Notes: generated by a model from the sequence alone, not told the origin. Positions 39,586 to 52,767 are shown, numbered from the stretch's first letter. The stretch: 64,000 nt of DNA from Eudromia elegans (GCA_003342815.1 PTEX01000297.1:390710-454709); one strand, 5' to 3'. Program-made: numbers and translations.

Positions 39586-40763
39586 GACTGAATCAGTGGC
39601 TCCCTGGCTTTTTATTGTCTCTGCTTGGTTTAATATTTTGAAAATGATGTACAGCAAAAGTACATGGACTCAATATTCAAATATTTTTTGGACTAGTGAT
39701 TCCATAACAGTTAAATTCTCTGAAAGTGCCATACAAAAGCTTAGAAAGAATTGACGGTACAATTTAACTTCCCTACGTAAACCACAACAACAAAAGGAAG
39801 TTAGGTACATCCTGCAGACTTTATTTCTTAAGCAGCAATAGAAATGATATATTAGTATACTTTAAAGAAAACTTCAAGAGAGGATGGAGTTGAGACTGTC
39901 AAGAAACAGTTGAAAAATACTTGGACAAACACAAAATGCTCTTCTGCAACACAACCAGAAAACAGATTAATGTCAACTGAAAGAGTTAGATGTATGAGCG
40001 AAAGTCTCTTTCTTTTATATTCTCAAGACCATTAATTTATATGTTTGACATTTTAACACTTTGCCCCAGTTTATTGTACATGCTGTTAGCATTCCCTGGT
40101 GAATCTTCAAGATCAAGAGGTACAAATGTAAGAAGAAAGATAGCATTTTCTATTAACACATCTAAGACTATGCTTTATATGTTAAAATACAGCTAAGTGG
40201 ATAAGCAACAGAAATTTAATGATCTAATTATTTTATTTTAATTCTGATCATAAAATTTGCATGACCAATTAGTAAGATTATTAAAAGGAGACTTCAGTCT
40301 TGCAAACGTGTACGTGCACGCTTAAATTTAAGTAGTTCAAGTGTTCCAGTGAAGTACTCAAGATACTTTGGAATAAATGTATGTGCATTTTTCTCTTAGA
40401 GATTCTTTTATTTGGAGGTCCTTGCAATGTTTTTGATGTAGAATATAATCCTCAATAGATCGCTTAAAACGTCAACAATGCAGCTAACTCTATAGTTGCA
40501 TCAAATTACCCACACAAATTATGCAACCAGTGCAGCTTTAATTGTACATCATATATGCATCTCTCAAACACTCCAGTTTATGATTCATATCATGCTCATT
40601 AGGATGTAAGTAATCATGGTATGAATCTACTTCTGATTATTTAATGCACACAACTAACTGGATAACCGCATAAGGCCCTCAGTAGGCAGAAATCCACATG
40701 CATATGTTTAGCATTGCACCTAGCAGAGAATCTGGCTGTTGTTACACTGAAAGCACACCAAGT

Positions 40764-40766
<3 letters not shown>

Positions 40767-40800
<34 letters not shown>

Positions 40801-40803
40801 AAA
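40767..40803. repeat. (AAAT)n microsatellite
   Basis: About nine AAAT units on the plus strand, roughly 55 bases before the 3' end of the minus-strand CR1 copy. Confidence 0.9.
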
Positions 40804-40860
40804 CACAGTAATCTGTAAGGCTGATCTCCAGCCCCAAATAAAGAGTATCAAAAAATATAT

Positions 40861-41445
40861 CATAGAATCATAGAATGGCTAGGGTTGGAAGGGACCTGTA
40901 GAGGTCATCTAGTCCAATCCCCCTGCACACGCAGGGTCCCCTAGAGCATGTGGCACAGGGTGATGTCCAGGCGGGTTTGGAAGATCTCCAGAGAAGGAGA
41001 CTCCACCACCTCTCTGGGCAGCCTGTTCCAGGGCTCTGTCACCCTCACCGTTAAGAAATTCTTCCTCAAGTTCCTGTGGAACTTTTGGTGCCTCAATTTG
41101 TGGCCGTTTCCTCTAGTTCTGTCACTGGCCACCACTGAGAAGAGGCCAGCCCCCTCCTCCTCACTCCCTGTCTTGAGATATTTATATACATTAATCAGGT
41201 CCCCTCTCAGTCTTCTCCAGGCTGAAGAGACCCAGCTCTCTCAGCCTTTCCTCATAGAGCAGATGTTCCAGGCCCCTAATCATCTTTGTGGCCCTGCGCT
41301 GGACTCTCTCTAGCAGCTCCACGTCCCTCCTGCACTGGGGAGCCCAGAACTGCACACAGTACTCGAGGTGCGGCCTCACCAGGGCTGAGTAGAGGGGCAG
41401 AATCACCTCCCTCGACCTGCTGGAGACGCTCTGCTTAATGCACCT
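40861..41445 (-). mobile_element. CR1 LINE, 5'-truncated, 3' end intact
   Basis: On the minus strand the copy enters within the ORF2 reverse transcriptase C-terminus ([20 protein letters not shown], then [14 protein letters not shown] and [12 protein letters not shown]). The frame breaks near 41160-41190 and continues with [20 protein letters not shown]. The 3' octamer tail is the CATAGAATCATAGAATGG at 40860. Compared with 23203-23851 it is truncated at almost the same place and nearly the same at protein level. Confidence 0.95.
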
Positions 41446-41739
41446 AAACATTAGAGCGACTCTCTCGCTCAAGTGCTACAGTGTCAATGATGCCTGAGAG
41501 GTGGTGCATTTGAGCTTCCAAAGCAATGAGTTTTATGCACTTTCATGCATATCCTGCTGCTAAACTCTCACAGTCCTGGAAAGTGAGCTTGATACTGTGA
41601 AAACTGAGATTGTTTCTAAATGTGAAGGACTTTCCCTCCCTGTACGACCTCTAAAACTTTTTCACTCCTTCATTACCTTATTTCCAATCTGTCCCAATTA
41701 TTGTTATTTTTGTTTCCTTCAGCCAAAGTGAAGGCAGCA

Positions 41740-42639
41740 GGTGCTTCCCACATCCTTGCAGATGATACAAAACTGAGTGGAGTGGCCGACACCCCAGAGG
41801 GCTGTACTGCCATTCAGAATGACCTAGACAGGCTGGAGAGTTGGGCAGAGAGGAAGCTCATGAGGTTTAACAAGGACAAGTGCAGGGTCCTGCACCGGAG
41901 CAGCAATAACCCCAGGCACCAGGACAGATTAGGGGCTGACCTGCTGGAAAGCAGCTCTGTGGAGAGGGATTTGGGAGTCCTGGCTGACAACAAGTTAACC
42001 ATGAGTCAGCAATGTGCCCTTGTGGCCCAGAAGGTCAATGAGATTCTGGCTGCCTCAGGAGGGATGTTGCCAGCAGGTCGAGGGAGGGGATCGTGCCCCT
42101 CTACTTAGCCCTGGTTAGGCCACACCTGGAGTACTGTGTGCATTTCTGGGCTCCCCAGTACAGGAGGGATGTGGAGCTTCTACAGAGGATCCAGCACAGA
42201 GCGACAAAGATGATTAGGGGACTGGAGCATCTATCATATGAGGAAAGACTGAGCTGGGCCTGTTTAGCCTAGAGAAGAGAAGCCTGAGAGGAGATCTGAT
42301 TAATATGTATAAATACCTGAGGGGAGAATGTAGGAAGGAGGAGGAGGCCAAAATCTTCTGGATGGTGGCCAGTGACAGGACAAGGGGTAATGAGTACAAA
42401 TTGAAACCCAGGCAGTTCCGTGTCCATGTGAGGAAGAATTTTTTTCCTGTGAGGGTGACAGAGCCCTGGAACAGGCTGCCCAGAGAGGTTGTGGAGTCTC
42501 CTTCTCTGGAGATCTTCAGGACCCACCTGGATGCCACCCTGTGCCCCGTGCTCTGGGTGTCCCTGCTGGAACAGGGGGTTTGGACTAGATGATCTCTCTA
42601 GAGGACTCTTACAACCTTAACCATTCTGTGATTCTGTGT
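41740..42639 (+). mobile_element. CR1 LINE, longest copy, includes reverse transcriptase active-site region
   Basis: The copy starts just before the reverse transcriptase motif ADDTKLSG (near 41758), which contains the catalytic ADD box. It continues through [39 protein letters not shown] and then loses frame near 42045, where bases are missing at the ILGCI...ASRS segment. Later pieces include [20 protein letters not shown] at 42440-42510. The end is marked by two CR1 octamers (ATTCTGTG) at 42623-42638. It is inverted relative to the copy at 40861-41445. Confidence 0.95.
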
Positions 42640-44390
42640 TCCTTTCCTTCTAAAGCGAGGTGTTTCTCACAGAAGTAAAGAGGGAGAGCAAGAGACAATT
42701 TCAAGGAGCTAATGCATTTGACCTCTCTGTTAATATTCAGAATACCGGTCAGGAAGGTTAGGAGCAAACATCAGCTTTCTTTCACACCTCTTAGCTCATT
42801 CCACAAATTAATAACATCATACTGGGAGCAGCCTAGACCCTGAGTAATGAATGTGAGCAGCAGTTCCTGCTGGCTGCTTCTGAGGATGCATTTATTTTTC
42901 TCATTATCTTACACACAATCTCCCAGCCATTGTCTGCTACCCCTGCTCACTCAGGAAACCTCAGAAAGTGCTAAAGATGTCAAGAAGCATTAAGCTTCAT
43001 TTATTTTTATGGCCTTCATCAGCAGTTTCTTTTTTGCTTAAAGGGCTATAATAGAATCCACTGATTAGAATCAGCACCATATCAGAATATAGATATGATA
43101 GCCCTTTTCTGAAGGTGAACGGACAACTGAAGGACACTTTCAGCATTTGATATTCCTGAATGATCCTAAGGCTAACAAAATTAATTGTTTTTTTTTTTTC
43201 TTTCTCCTTGTTGCTTTCCCAGACATTTGGAAATGGATTAAATAAAACATTAAGGTGGATAATCTTAAAATATCTAATTAATTATGAGAAAATTACTCAA
43301 CTGACACAATACCACAAGGTAAGGAGTTGCATTTGACAGCTATTAATAAAATGGTATAAATGAACAAAGCAGCTCCCATTTGTATAGTGCCATATTTATT
43401 GCAGAACTAAACCATGAAGCAAGGAATTAGCTTCTGTTATTTAGACTTTTTTACAGGTTAACTTGATAAATGTATGATAAACTCATTCTTTCTCCTCCTC
43501 CTTACACAGCCCTGGCCTGAAAAAAAAAAAAATAATCTTGTTTTCAAGCCTGTGGCATGTAAATCTTAAGTAAAATAAAAAAAAAAAAAGGTAAGAAATA
43601 GTTTCTCTTTACCTAATTCCCACATGCAATCATAAAGTTGAAGACTAGGAGGCTTCTCATACAGTTCTAGCCCATAATTTAAGATTGCCGTGAATTTAGC
43701 AGCTAAGTTTGAATTGAATTTATTAGCACAGAGAAGAAGACAGGGATTGTCTACAAAAAGAATAGTGTTGGATATGTTCATAGCATTACCATTCTCCAAG
43801 GAATACTTGCATTCTAAATTTATAAGCAATTTTAAAGTGTTTTGTTTGTTTTTGTTTTTGATTTTGGTTTTATATTTAATCTGTAGAGAAAATTTACAGT
43901 GACTTCCTTGAGGATAGCTAGAATATCAATAGAAGCTGTTTATAAGGAACAGGTACTATGCTTTCAGTATTCTCTCTCCCTTTGCCTTAACTTTCTTAGA
44001 CATATGATACCTTAGGGACATATCATTCCCATCTGACCTGACTAAACCTGTGTGCTGCAGATTTCCTGGCAGGATATGAAAGTTACTGCATTTGACTGCA
44101 TCATCTCACTTCTGAAGATGGTGGCTGACTTAGGCCAGTTCAGGGACCAATGTTTTAAGCATGAAGTTTCAAAATAAGGACACACCCTGGACATAAAAAA
44201 CAGAAGAAGAATCTTCCCTGTGGGGATTGCAAACATAGAGGTGCACCAGATCCACTACCGAACTGTAAGCCAAAAGCTGTCAGGTTACTTTAATATGCCA
44301 CTTGTCATTAATATATACAGCATTTTATAATGTATCTTCATAGTCATGAAGTGTAATTTTGTCTGGCTGGCCAGAAAAAGTGGCTAATTT
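42640..44390. other. Intergenic DNA
   Basis: No gene recognised. Short poly(A) runs occur near 43520 and 43577. Confidence 0.55.
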
Positions 44391-44447
44391 ACAGAATCAC
44401 AGACTGACTGAGGTTGGAAGGGTCCTTTACAGATCATCTAGTCAACT
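44391..44447 (-). mobile_element. CR1 LINE 3' end (short fragment)
   Basis: The plus strand reads like the complement of a CR1 terminus: ACAGAATCACAGACTGACTG, then 'aggttggaagggtcctttacagatcatctagt'. Only the last 57 or so bases of the element are recognisable. Confidence 0.75.
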
Positions 44448-44790
44448 GTTGCTGCATCTAGCCTAGTTGCTGCATTGGAATATTGAAACAGCAATTTTAT
44501 CTGACATGAACTGAGTTGCTAATGAAGATTTCATTGTCTTTAGATGAAGATTTAAATGGACTTTAGGTAGAAAACAAACACAAAAAAAGAGAAAATTCAC
44601 ATACATACATTCTAAACACAGCATACAGTGAAAAAAGTAGAAAAAATATGTTGCTGTTCTCTGATAAACTTATATAAGTGTTGCTTAAACTAATCATCTA
44701 AGAACTAATCATCTAAGAAAAATAAAAAAAAATAAAGAGAGGATAGAAAAAGCTGCACATTGATTCTGGAGCCTATTTTAAATAGCAGTG

Positions 44791-44796
44791 GATTAT
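44791..44796. repeat. Target-site duplication GATTAT, left
   Basis: The six bases GATTAT directly precede the TG at the left edge of the LTR and recur directly after its terminal CA (45458-45463). Confidence 0.85.
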
Positions 44797-45457
44797 TGTT
44801 GCAGGACAGCAGTCCTGCCGGTTTATTAGTAGGATTTCGCGGTGAAAACCAGGATGGGCACCCTATATTGTATGTATACAGTTGGGGCATTGGGGCTTAT
44901 GGCAGGCTTGGGGCTGCCAATCACCCTGACCTCTGGTGACCCTGGAGGGGCGGGGGCCAGAGTGCTCCTGGCCCTGTCCAACTGTTGCTGGGCAGACCAG
45001 GAGCCTCCGTCCAATGGCATCCCTGAATTCTCCCGAGCAATCACCGGCAGGATCGAGAGCCGACCAATCACCAGCAGAATCCTGGGCCACCCCATCACAA
45101 TGGAGAGAAGCACGCAGAAGGCTGCTTCCACCAATAAGGAATGCCCACGGCAGCCACGGACAGTTATCTAACCCCGCGTGCCCCATAATAAAGTTGGACC
45201 TTTTGCCACCAACCTCTGTGTGTCTCTGTGTGTGTGTGCGAGGCAGGCCGGCGGTTGGAGAGTAAGTGTGACAGTTGGTCGGCGGAGGCTTCCCCGCTCT
45301 CACCCTCGATCCGTGGCGTGCCCCTCCGGTACGGCCCCAGCGTCTCCTCCGGCGGATCGCCACCCTTTTCGCCGGAGGGCCAGCTTTGTGGGGCCGGCGA
45401 GCAGCTGCAGCGAGGGCAGGCTCGCTGCCCACAGGAGCAGCCCGAAGTCTCCCCGCA
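44797..45457 (+). mobile_element. Solo LTR of an endogenous retrovirus
   Basis: The 661-base segment begins TGTTGCAGG, ends CCCCGCA and is flanked by GATTAT on both sides, so it has the TG...CA ends and direct repeat of a proviral LTR. A polyadenylation signal AATAAA lies at 45187-45192, followed about 25-45 bases later by a TG-rich element (CTGTGTGTCTCTGTGTGTG), the order expected for R and U5 on the plus strand. No primer-binding site, gag, pol or env follows, so internal sequence was probably lost by LTR-LTR recombination. A six-base duplication is typical of alpha- and betaretrovirus-like (class II) elements in birds. The segment is GC- and CpG-rich in an AT-rich neighbourhood, suggesting a fairly recent insertion. 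The exact family is not recognised. Open frames on both strands across it (up to 189 codons) have no retroviral motifs. Confidence 0.88.
45187..45192 (+). terminator. LTR polyadenylation signal AATAAA
   Basis: Canonical hexamer inside the solo LTR. A TG-rich downstream element lies at 45214-45240. This arrangement fixes the LTR orientation as plus and places the R/U5 border near 45205-45215. Confidence 0.75.
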
Positions 45458-45463
45458 GATTAT
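45458..45463. repeat. Target-site duplication GATTAT, right
   Basis: Identical to 44791-44796 and immediately after the terminal CA of the LTR. Confidence 0.85.
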
Positions 45464-46151
45464 GATCAGGACTTGTGCTAAAATTAAGATTTGTGTTGAA
45501 TGGGCTTTCATAATCCACTTTTGCTCATTATAGGTAACCAGTTTTTCCCTTTCTAGCTAAGACATGGGATATGCATATCTAATTACATGGATTAGCTACT
45601 CTGTAGAAAGTTACTAAAATCTTGCTGAACTGAGACAGACAGTTTAAAAAAAAAAGAAAAAAGTGAAGTCAGTAAATGCAATCAATCTTCATGAAAGATG
45701 CAACGGGAAGCTGTACTCAGCATGTTAGCAGGAGGGGACCATTTTTCTTAAAACCCTGTTTATCCTCAGCAACAGCTTTCACAAAGGAGATAGGGAATAT
45801 TTACACTGAGTTAATGGCTATGGTCAAGCATACATGATTACCTGCTTCCAAGGCAAACAAAAGCTCTGCCTACAGGCATAGAGATAGCTGGAGTGGATAA
45901 AAGAGCAACATGTGCAAATGCATACCTATACATAAATGCATACAGACACACAGACTGAAGATGAAGAAGGATGAAGGCATACAGTCAAATGAAGGATAAT
46001 TTTTCAAGCTGGCAAAGCAGAGTCTAAGCAAGCCTGAAGTGCCCCCACAGCCACATCATGCTTTAGAAACTACTCTTTTACTCCTCACCTGTGAAAGCTG
46101 GGGTGTATTCTGCACTCTGGTCCTCAATTTCCTCTGGCCTCTTTTTCGGCC

Positions 46152-46173
46152 TTTTTTTTTTTTTTTTTTTTTT
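46152..46173. repeat. Poly(T), 22 bases
   Basis: Uninterrupted T run in intergenic DNA, preceded by a pyrimidine-rich segment. Confidence 0.9.
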
Positions 46174-49100
46174 GGTATGTTGCTATTCTGGTGCTCTCTG
46201 GCGTGATATTTTTGAAGATGATGGTAGCTCTAGAGTTGATTTCTAAACAGCAGTTATCTCCCCTTTCCTCCAAATCTTATAACTATTGTGCTGACCATTT
46301 GGACATTGCTCTTACAGGGTCATCAACCACCAGTAGAGCCAGGGGGACCTTGAAGGCAACTGCAGAGCGCTCCTCAAAAGACAACATACTACACTGTAAT
46401 TGGTAAAAACAGCAAATTCAGTCTTCCTGTGCACACATGCTGGGTTTTGGGGCATTTCAAGAAAGAAGAAAATCCTTCCCATTGCCCCCTGCTCTGTTAT
46501 ATGCATGGTCACACCAAAATCGAACCTTGGTTGTATCCGATCTGCTCCAGCTCACAGCAGAATTTAAATGCAGACTTGCGGTGCTAAAGCTACTTGTCTT
46601 TCCTCGAATAGCTACAGCTCATTAGTTGTTGGTGGCAAGAGACTTGTAAACATCCTAACATCCTACATGGACCAGCTATTCAATGGAAACAAAAAGCTGC
46701 ACTTTCAGTGCCAGCTATGATTTTACTGGGAATAAAAACAAGAGGTATGCCATAGCAATGCAAAATAGGAACATCTTTTAGCACCTGCATTCAGTAATTT
46801 TCTGAATCTCTGCAGGGATTTTAATCATAGTTTTTCACAGTTTGGACAGCTTTCAATAATTTTTGCTTAAGCAGATTTTTTTATTTCCTTTTGCTTTCTC
46901 ACCGGTTTCATTCTAGAGAGATGTTAGCAGGATAGTCAATCATAAACTCACACTAAACTGAGTTTATGCTTTTCCAAGTCAGGGATATAAAACTTACCCA
47001 CCTTTTACTGCCTGGTCTATAAAACTGTAAACAGGCGAATTTCCACGCTCTCATAAAATAGCTTTCCATGACTAAATAAAGAAAAAGCACCTTTTAAACT
47101 CAGAAAATGCTTGCTACTCCTACTTAGCAAATACTTTCTAGGCAGACAAAGAGTCAGACTGATAACAAGGCTGCTTTCCCAAGACAATTAAGCAGAACAG
47201 AAGATAGAATAATTTTTAAGTATAAACACAGGTGAAATATTGATTGAAACGAGGATGATTCCAAATTCTCCCTAAAAGGCAAGGAAGAGATTTTCCCTAT
47301 GTAAAATGGGTCCCCTGGTGCCACGCTGTTGAAGGAAAATTCACAAATACAGGTGTAACATTCAGGGACGTGATTTTTAAAATCATTAAGAGGATCCAAA
47401 TTGCATGTAACTCATCCAAAAATGTGCAGCATTACAGCTGATATCAGCCTTCTCTCTTCTGTCTGGAATCATTAATCTCTCGGACATGACAAGTCTTTCT
47501 AGCAGAAGGGAACACATTCAAAATAATAAGTTTTCAAGTAATGAATATCTCTTTCCTATGAAATGCTTTAATGACTCTTCGTGTCAGAATTTGGGTTTTA
47601 TTATTAACTGGTGAACTGGTAGCAGCGTGAAGAGATACAGTTAAAATCAATTTCTCTGCTCATTCATAGCAAGTCACTAATTGACCTCAATTTCTGACAG
47701 AGTCCCAGATTTCCTCCTTTACTTTCTTCCCTTAATGTGTATATCAGAGGATTTGGTGGCTGGTCATAAAGGATTTTATTTTAACTTTCTGTTGCCTTGC
47801 ATGAACTTTTAATGGCAGAAATGTGACTCATCTTGCAAGCATTAGCTTTAATGGTTAGGTTGTATTTTTTTGCTATCCTTTTATAGAAAAGGTGATCATC
47901 ATTTTGTTAAATAAAGTGTTTGATTTATAGACTTTAAAACAGAAAGGGATTAAAGTCAAGAAAGAACATTCAGATTCTCCATATAACCTTAATGATTATG
48001 GACTGTAAAATATTTTATTTAGCATTCATGAGGCCTTAAAATGAAGTGACATTAGAATTAACAAATGGCTGTGTAAAACACAGTTTACTAAAGCCTGTGA
48101 AATTATGAAGTATATCCTTACAAAGTGTTAAAGGAATTTGCGTCCTGAATAGCCAAAATGCATTTTTAAAATTCTATTGCATCAGATTTTCTTCTGATTT
48201 GTATCTGCTACAGGCTAAAATGCTTTTTCAAGTGACACTGGGGAATTTGATGTACTATAAAATTAGTGTGTCTGGCCTCTCCTAAACAAGAGAAAATGCA
48301 GTGCAACTCCAGGTGTTTTAAACAGAATTGTACAAATCATGTATTATTGTACTAATGATGCCTATAAGGTAAAATAGACAATACTTGAAAGATACAGGGT
48401 TTAACTAGTCCTTTGAGGGGAAATTTTCACTTTAAATCTTAGTTTAATTAATTACAACAGAAATTTCTCTTTGTTTGTTTCCTGCACTGTGCTTGAATTT
48501 GTATTATTTTGCCATTTGTCTGGGAATGTCATGGAGTGTTTAATAATAAAAATCCCACTTTAAAATTTTAAGCAAATGAGAGAGCTATGGTACAAAGGCA
48601 GATGGTGAACCCTCTCCAGAGGTCTAACTAATGGGAGAAAAAGCTTGTCACGACATGAGGAATAGCCATTGATGGGACAGGAAAGAGCTTTTAAAACAGG
48701 TAAAAATTACAGAAGTGTGGGGAAAATGGAAGGATGAGAAGAAAAGGAGCTGGAGGTGGGTGATCTGTGGGTCTATATGCTTGTCTGACCTAGGCCTGCA
48801 GACTGTCCTCCTTGGTCTGGTGGCCAGCAAGAGCAGACATCTGCATGTCTCTGCAGCCACTGGTTGCCATGCTGCTCATGTTCTCATCCTCATGTGAGGG
48901 CTGCTGGTATGTGTGGCACATAGGAAAAAAAGCTAGAAATCCAAAATAGTGCTAAATACTCACGTTCAGGCTTAACTTCTGAATATGTGCCAAATGCTCT
49001 TTTGAGATTATCATTTTTGACCTCTATCCAAGGAAAGGCCAAACCTAGAGTTCATAAGGATCTCAAGTCTCTGTTATGTAAAGTAAGACTATCATAGTGA

Positions 49101-49517
49101 TAGTATTTTAGTGATTTTAACCTTCAACTCTATGGAATTAATGTTGCTACTCATTTGTTTGGACTATGCAAGCTTAACAGCTGATTCCTAAAAAAAGAAC
49201 GAAAGAAGTCCTTCAAAACTAAATGTCAAAAACATGTTTTTAACCCTTCCAATCTTCTCTAATTCCATATTGTCCCAAAAACATGTTTTATTGCCATTCA
49301 AATAATCTGAAAAAAACTTTGCTCACATGAAGTCTTAGATCGAGGCCCTTTGGTAGCCCTACCTGCCACAGTCCTTTCAGTCTGCTGTTTTTGTTTTTTT
49401 TCCCTCCCCTTTTTTTCTCCATCAGGTTTTAACTCAAATTTCATCAGTGAAAGAAATCAGTGAGGAAGGAAGGAAATCAGAGTCTGTACTAAAAACATAT
49501 CACTCTGTTTGCAATTT

Positions 49518-49577
49518 TCTTTTTTCTTTATTCTTTTTTCTTTTTTTTCTTTTTTCTTTTTTCTTTTTTTCCTTTTA
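49518..49577. repeat. (CTTTTTT)n-like pyrimidine tract
   Basis: About eight imperfect units of C followed by five to eight T on the plus strand. Confidence 0.85.
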
Positions 49578-49976
49578 AGAATAACAAAATCAAAAAGAAA
49601 AAAGAGACAGAGAGCAGTAGCAGGCAGCAGTCTCTAACAGACTAGGAAAAATCCAGACTTGAGTGTGGTATGAGCAGATTTAACATGCAGTACCTTAGTG
49701 AAAAATGAGAAATTTGAATGCAAAGAAAAAAAATTAAGAAAAAGCACAAAAGCACATACAGCACTTGCTATTTATGCCAGAATTTCTAGTTTTAAAGTAA
49801 TACAGACTGCTGTGAAATAATGCAGCAGTTGCAGCAGCAAAATGTAGGGAAAAGCTAAGATTTGACACTGGAGAAAAAGAAGAAAGAAATATGAAAGCTC
49901 TTTCGTTTTAAAGAATCCTATGAGAGTAAAAATCCTACTCACCAAGAATTACTGGGCCATTTTCACATAAAAAGTC

Positions 49977-50008
<32 letters not shown>
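49977..50008. repeat. Perfect T16-A16 palindrome
   Basis: Sixteen T are followed directly by sixteen A, a 32-base fully self-complementary run. A similar but uneven A12-T16 junction is at 3205-3232. Confidence 0.95.
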
Positions 50009-52711
50009 GAAAGAATATTTTTTTTTACAGGTAGTAAACCTCTTCTCATTTCTTTATGATACTGTGTCAAAAGGTATGCAGCTTCATATATTGATGGAAA
50101 AACAGGAAAAACTATTTTCCTGGCTCTGTCACTTTATCCTGGTGTTTGGCAACGTGAAGGAATAGTCTTGATTTAATCACTGTCAGCCATGAGCTAATGT
50201 CTCTTTCAAGAACTTGTCTGCATTGAATCTTGTAATCATGTTTTTGCTAAGGTATTTAAATTGTTAAATGGAATAACTGCCTGTTTCTAGATACATTTAA
50301 CTCCAGTTTAGATCATTCACTGCACAACAGGCACCATTAAAAAAAAAAAAAGAAAGAAAAACATATATAAAACCCAAACTTCTTCCAGATTCCAGCCAGC
50401 CTGGAGCTCTTGTGCTGTCTTCACTGGAATTTAAAAATGCTTCCAACACGCTGTGACTCTACTGAAAGTTATAGTGCAATCAAATCCTAATTCTGAAAAA
50501 GAGCAAGTCCAAAGCATGTGATTTCACAGCTTTCAAGTACCTTCTAAAGATCCTTTAAGGGTCTGCAATTAAGCTGAGATGCAGTCTGGTGAGGCTGATA
50601 TTTAGGTAATTATTATGATATTTATACATTCAAATGCACACATTTATGTATCTACATCACTGTGTCCTCTTTAGGTTGTTCGTTTTTGGTTTATCTTCTC
50701 CTCTATTTGTCTTCCGTTCTCTTTCTGTACCACTTTGCCTATAAAAAGAATCATACAGAACCCTGTATCTGAGCATTAGGGTTTCATACACACATTACAT
50801 ACACAAAAAAAGTTCCTGTGTGAGTGATCATGTGTAAAAAAATCCAATAGGACAAACCTTTTCTGAGGGCACCTTCAGGTGCTAAATCTTTAGCAGACTG
50901 TATTATGCAAACAGAAGATGTTCATTTTTGCACCCCATCATTTTTCCTCTTTGCATATTACAAAAGTATTAAAATGTTCAAGCTGCAAAGTCAAATCATA
51001 GAAATAAGCTATAATGTATTAAACTTCAGCTCAGACTCCATCTGTGTCTGCATTTACATGATCTCAAGTTACATGTTCAGAGATTTATTACCCATAGGAC
51101 TCTGCCTCATTTGAATAATAGCTAGCCATTCCCAGTTTATCTTTGTATCTCATTTTGTATATGTGCCGGACATTATTTAGCACAAACAATTTGAATTTTG
51201 CAACAGTTCAGCATCATTAGTTTCTTAATGGGTGCAGGGATGGATGAAAGACAGTAGGAGACACGAATGATGTAGGCAGGGTGGTTCATCAAGGGGCTGT
51301 GTGTGGAGCAGGTCTGGGCTGAAGCAGAGAGCAATAGGATAACCCCAAGGACAGCCTGGTGGGATGATATATCATAGCTTCTGTATTCAAATATGAGTTT
51401 TGACCAAAGTTTATACACACTTTGGTGAAAGCTGTTTTCCTTTAAGAAGTTTTAAATACACGTGTAAATACCCATTAATGCATGCTCACAGAGAGCATGA
51501 GGAAATACCTTGCAAACACTTATTTCAAGGTGTGATTTCAGAACTCGTGATTTTGTTAGCCCTGACTCATGATTTTTGAACACAGGGAATTGTTAATTCT
51601 GAATTTACTTGCTGTGATGTGCTTTCTGCTCAGATCTGTGCAAACGGCAGATCAACCTCAACATCTCCCACAGCAGCTGAATTGTCCGCAACCAGAGTGT
51701 CTAGCAAAAAAAATAATTTTTCCATTTAAACATCATTGATCTCAAATATTTAAAACACATTAGTGCAAACTAAAATACTTATGCCAAACATAGCTGGACA
51801 TACTTAGATTGAGTAAAATGTGAGTTTATCTTAATAAATTATATTCTAAAATAAAATACATTCCAGAGGCCAATAATATTTTAATATTTTACAACTTATT
51901 ACCTGAAGAACTAAATTATCTTTTCCATTACCTCACTTTCTAAAATAGGGCTAAAGTAGCTTTCTTCCTCTCCTGTTGAACTACTTCCTAAAGATTTGCA
52001 ACTATTTAGAAATATTAGCTTATGTGTGTATACATCCAGACATATATATATTTATATGACATTTCTACTGAAATAGATGTGTGTCACTCAACACTCTGAT
52101 ATTTGCCAAAAAAAAAAAAGGTCATTTAAGTGAGGAGCACAAGATCCGGAATGCTACAGATCTCTTGCAACTTCAAGATTTCCTGTCTCTAAGCAATAAG
52201 GACTGCTCTTAAAAGTGTAAACCCAATGATAATTTGAAAAATGCACTGAATTTTCTAATTACAGAGACTTTTGGAACATTTTCCCACGTAACTTCAGCTG
52301 CAATCCGTGCTACGAATTACAAGTGAGTCTCCTGTCAGGGTGCACAGGGGATATTATTTAGATTGATTGATAATCAGCCAGTCTATTCACCATCGATATT
52401 TAAAAGCTGTCTGGATCCAGACAGTTATGCTAATCGTTAGACCTTTTTTTATAGCCTTTGGCTTTAATACTTGATACCAAATATGAATATTGTACTAGTG
52501 TTCCATTCATTCTGGTAATATCTTGTGCAAATCAGAGCCAGATACCTTTTTTTTATTTGGGTTTTTTTTTTCCATTTTTTTCAGTTTCTGATTTTGTGTA
52601 AGCCACATCACCAAAGACCACCCCCATTGTGAAGGGGGTGACACTGAAGACACTTATTCACTCATTCATCTTGCAAAATGTTACAACTGATGAATGAAGC
52701 TCAGGAAAGAG

Positions 52712-52736
52712 AAGAGAGAGAGAGAGAATAAACAAA

Positions 52737-52767
<31 letters not shown>

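Larger units (their letters stand above)
38772..40860. other. Intergenic DNA between CR1 copies
   Basis: No gene recognised. It contains the triplicated segment at 39496-39585 and the (AAAT)n tract. Confidence 0.55.

Noticed and set aside
44863-45432. 189-codon minus-strand open frame and several overlapping frames
   Set aside because: They lie antisense or in other frames inside the GC-rich solo LTR, show no protein motif, and are explained by low stop-codon density in GC-rich DNA.
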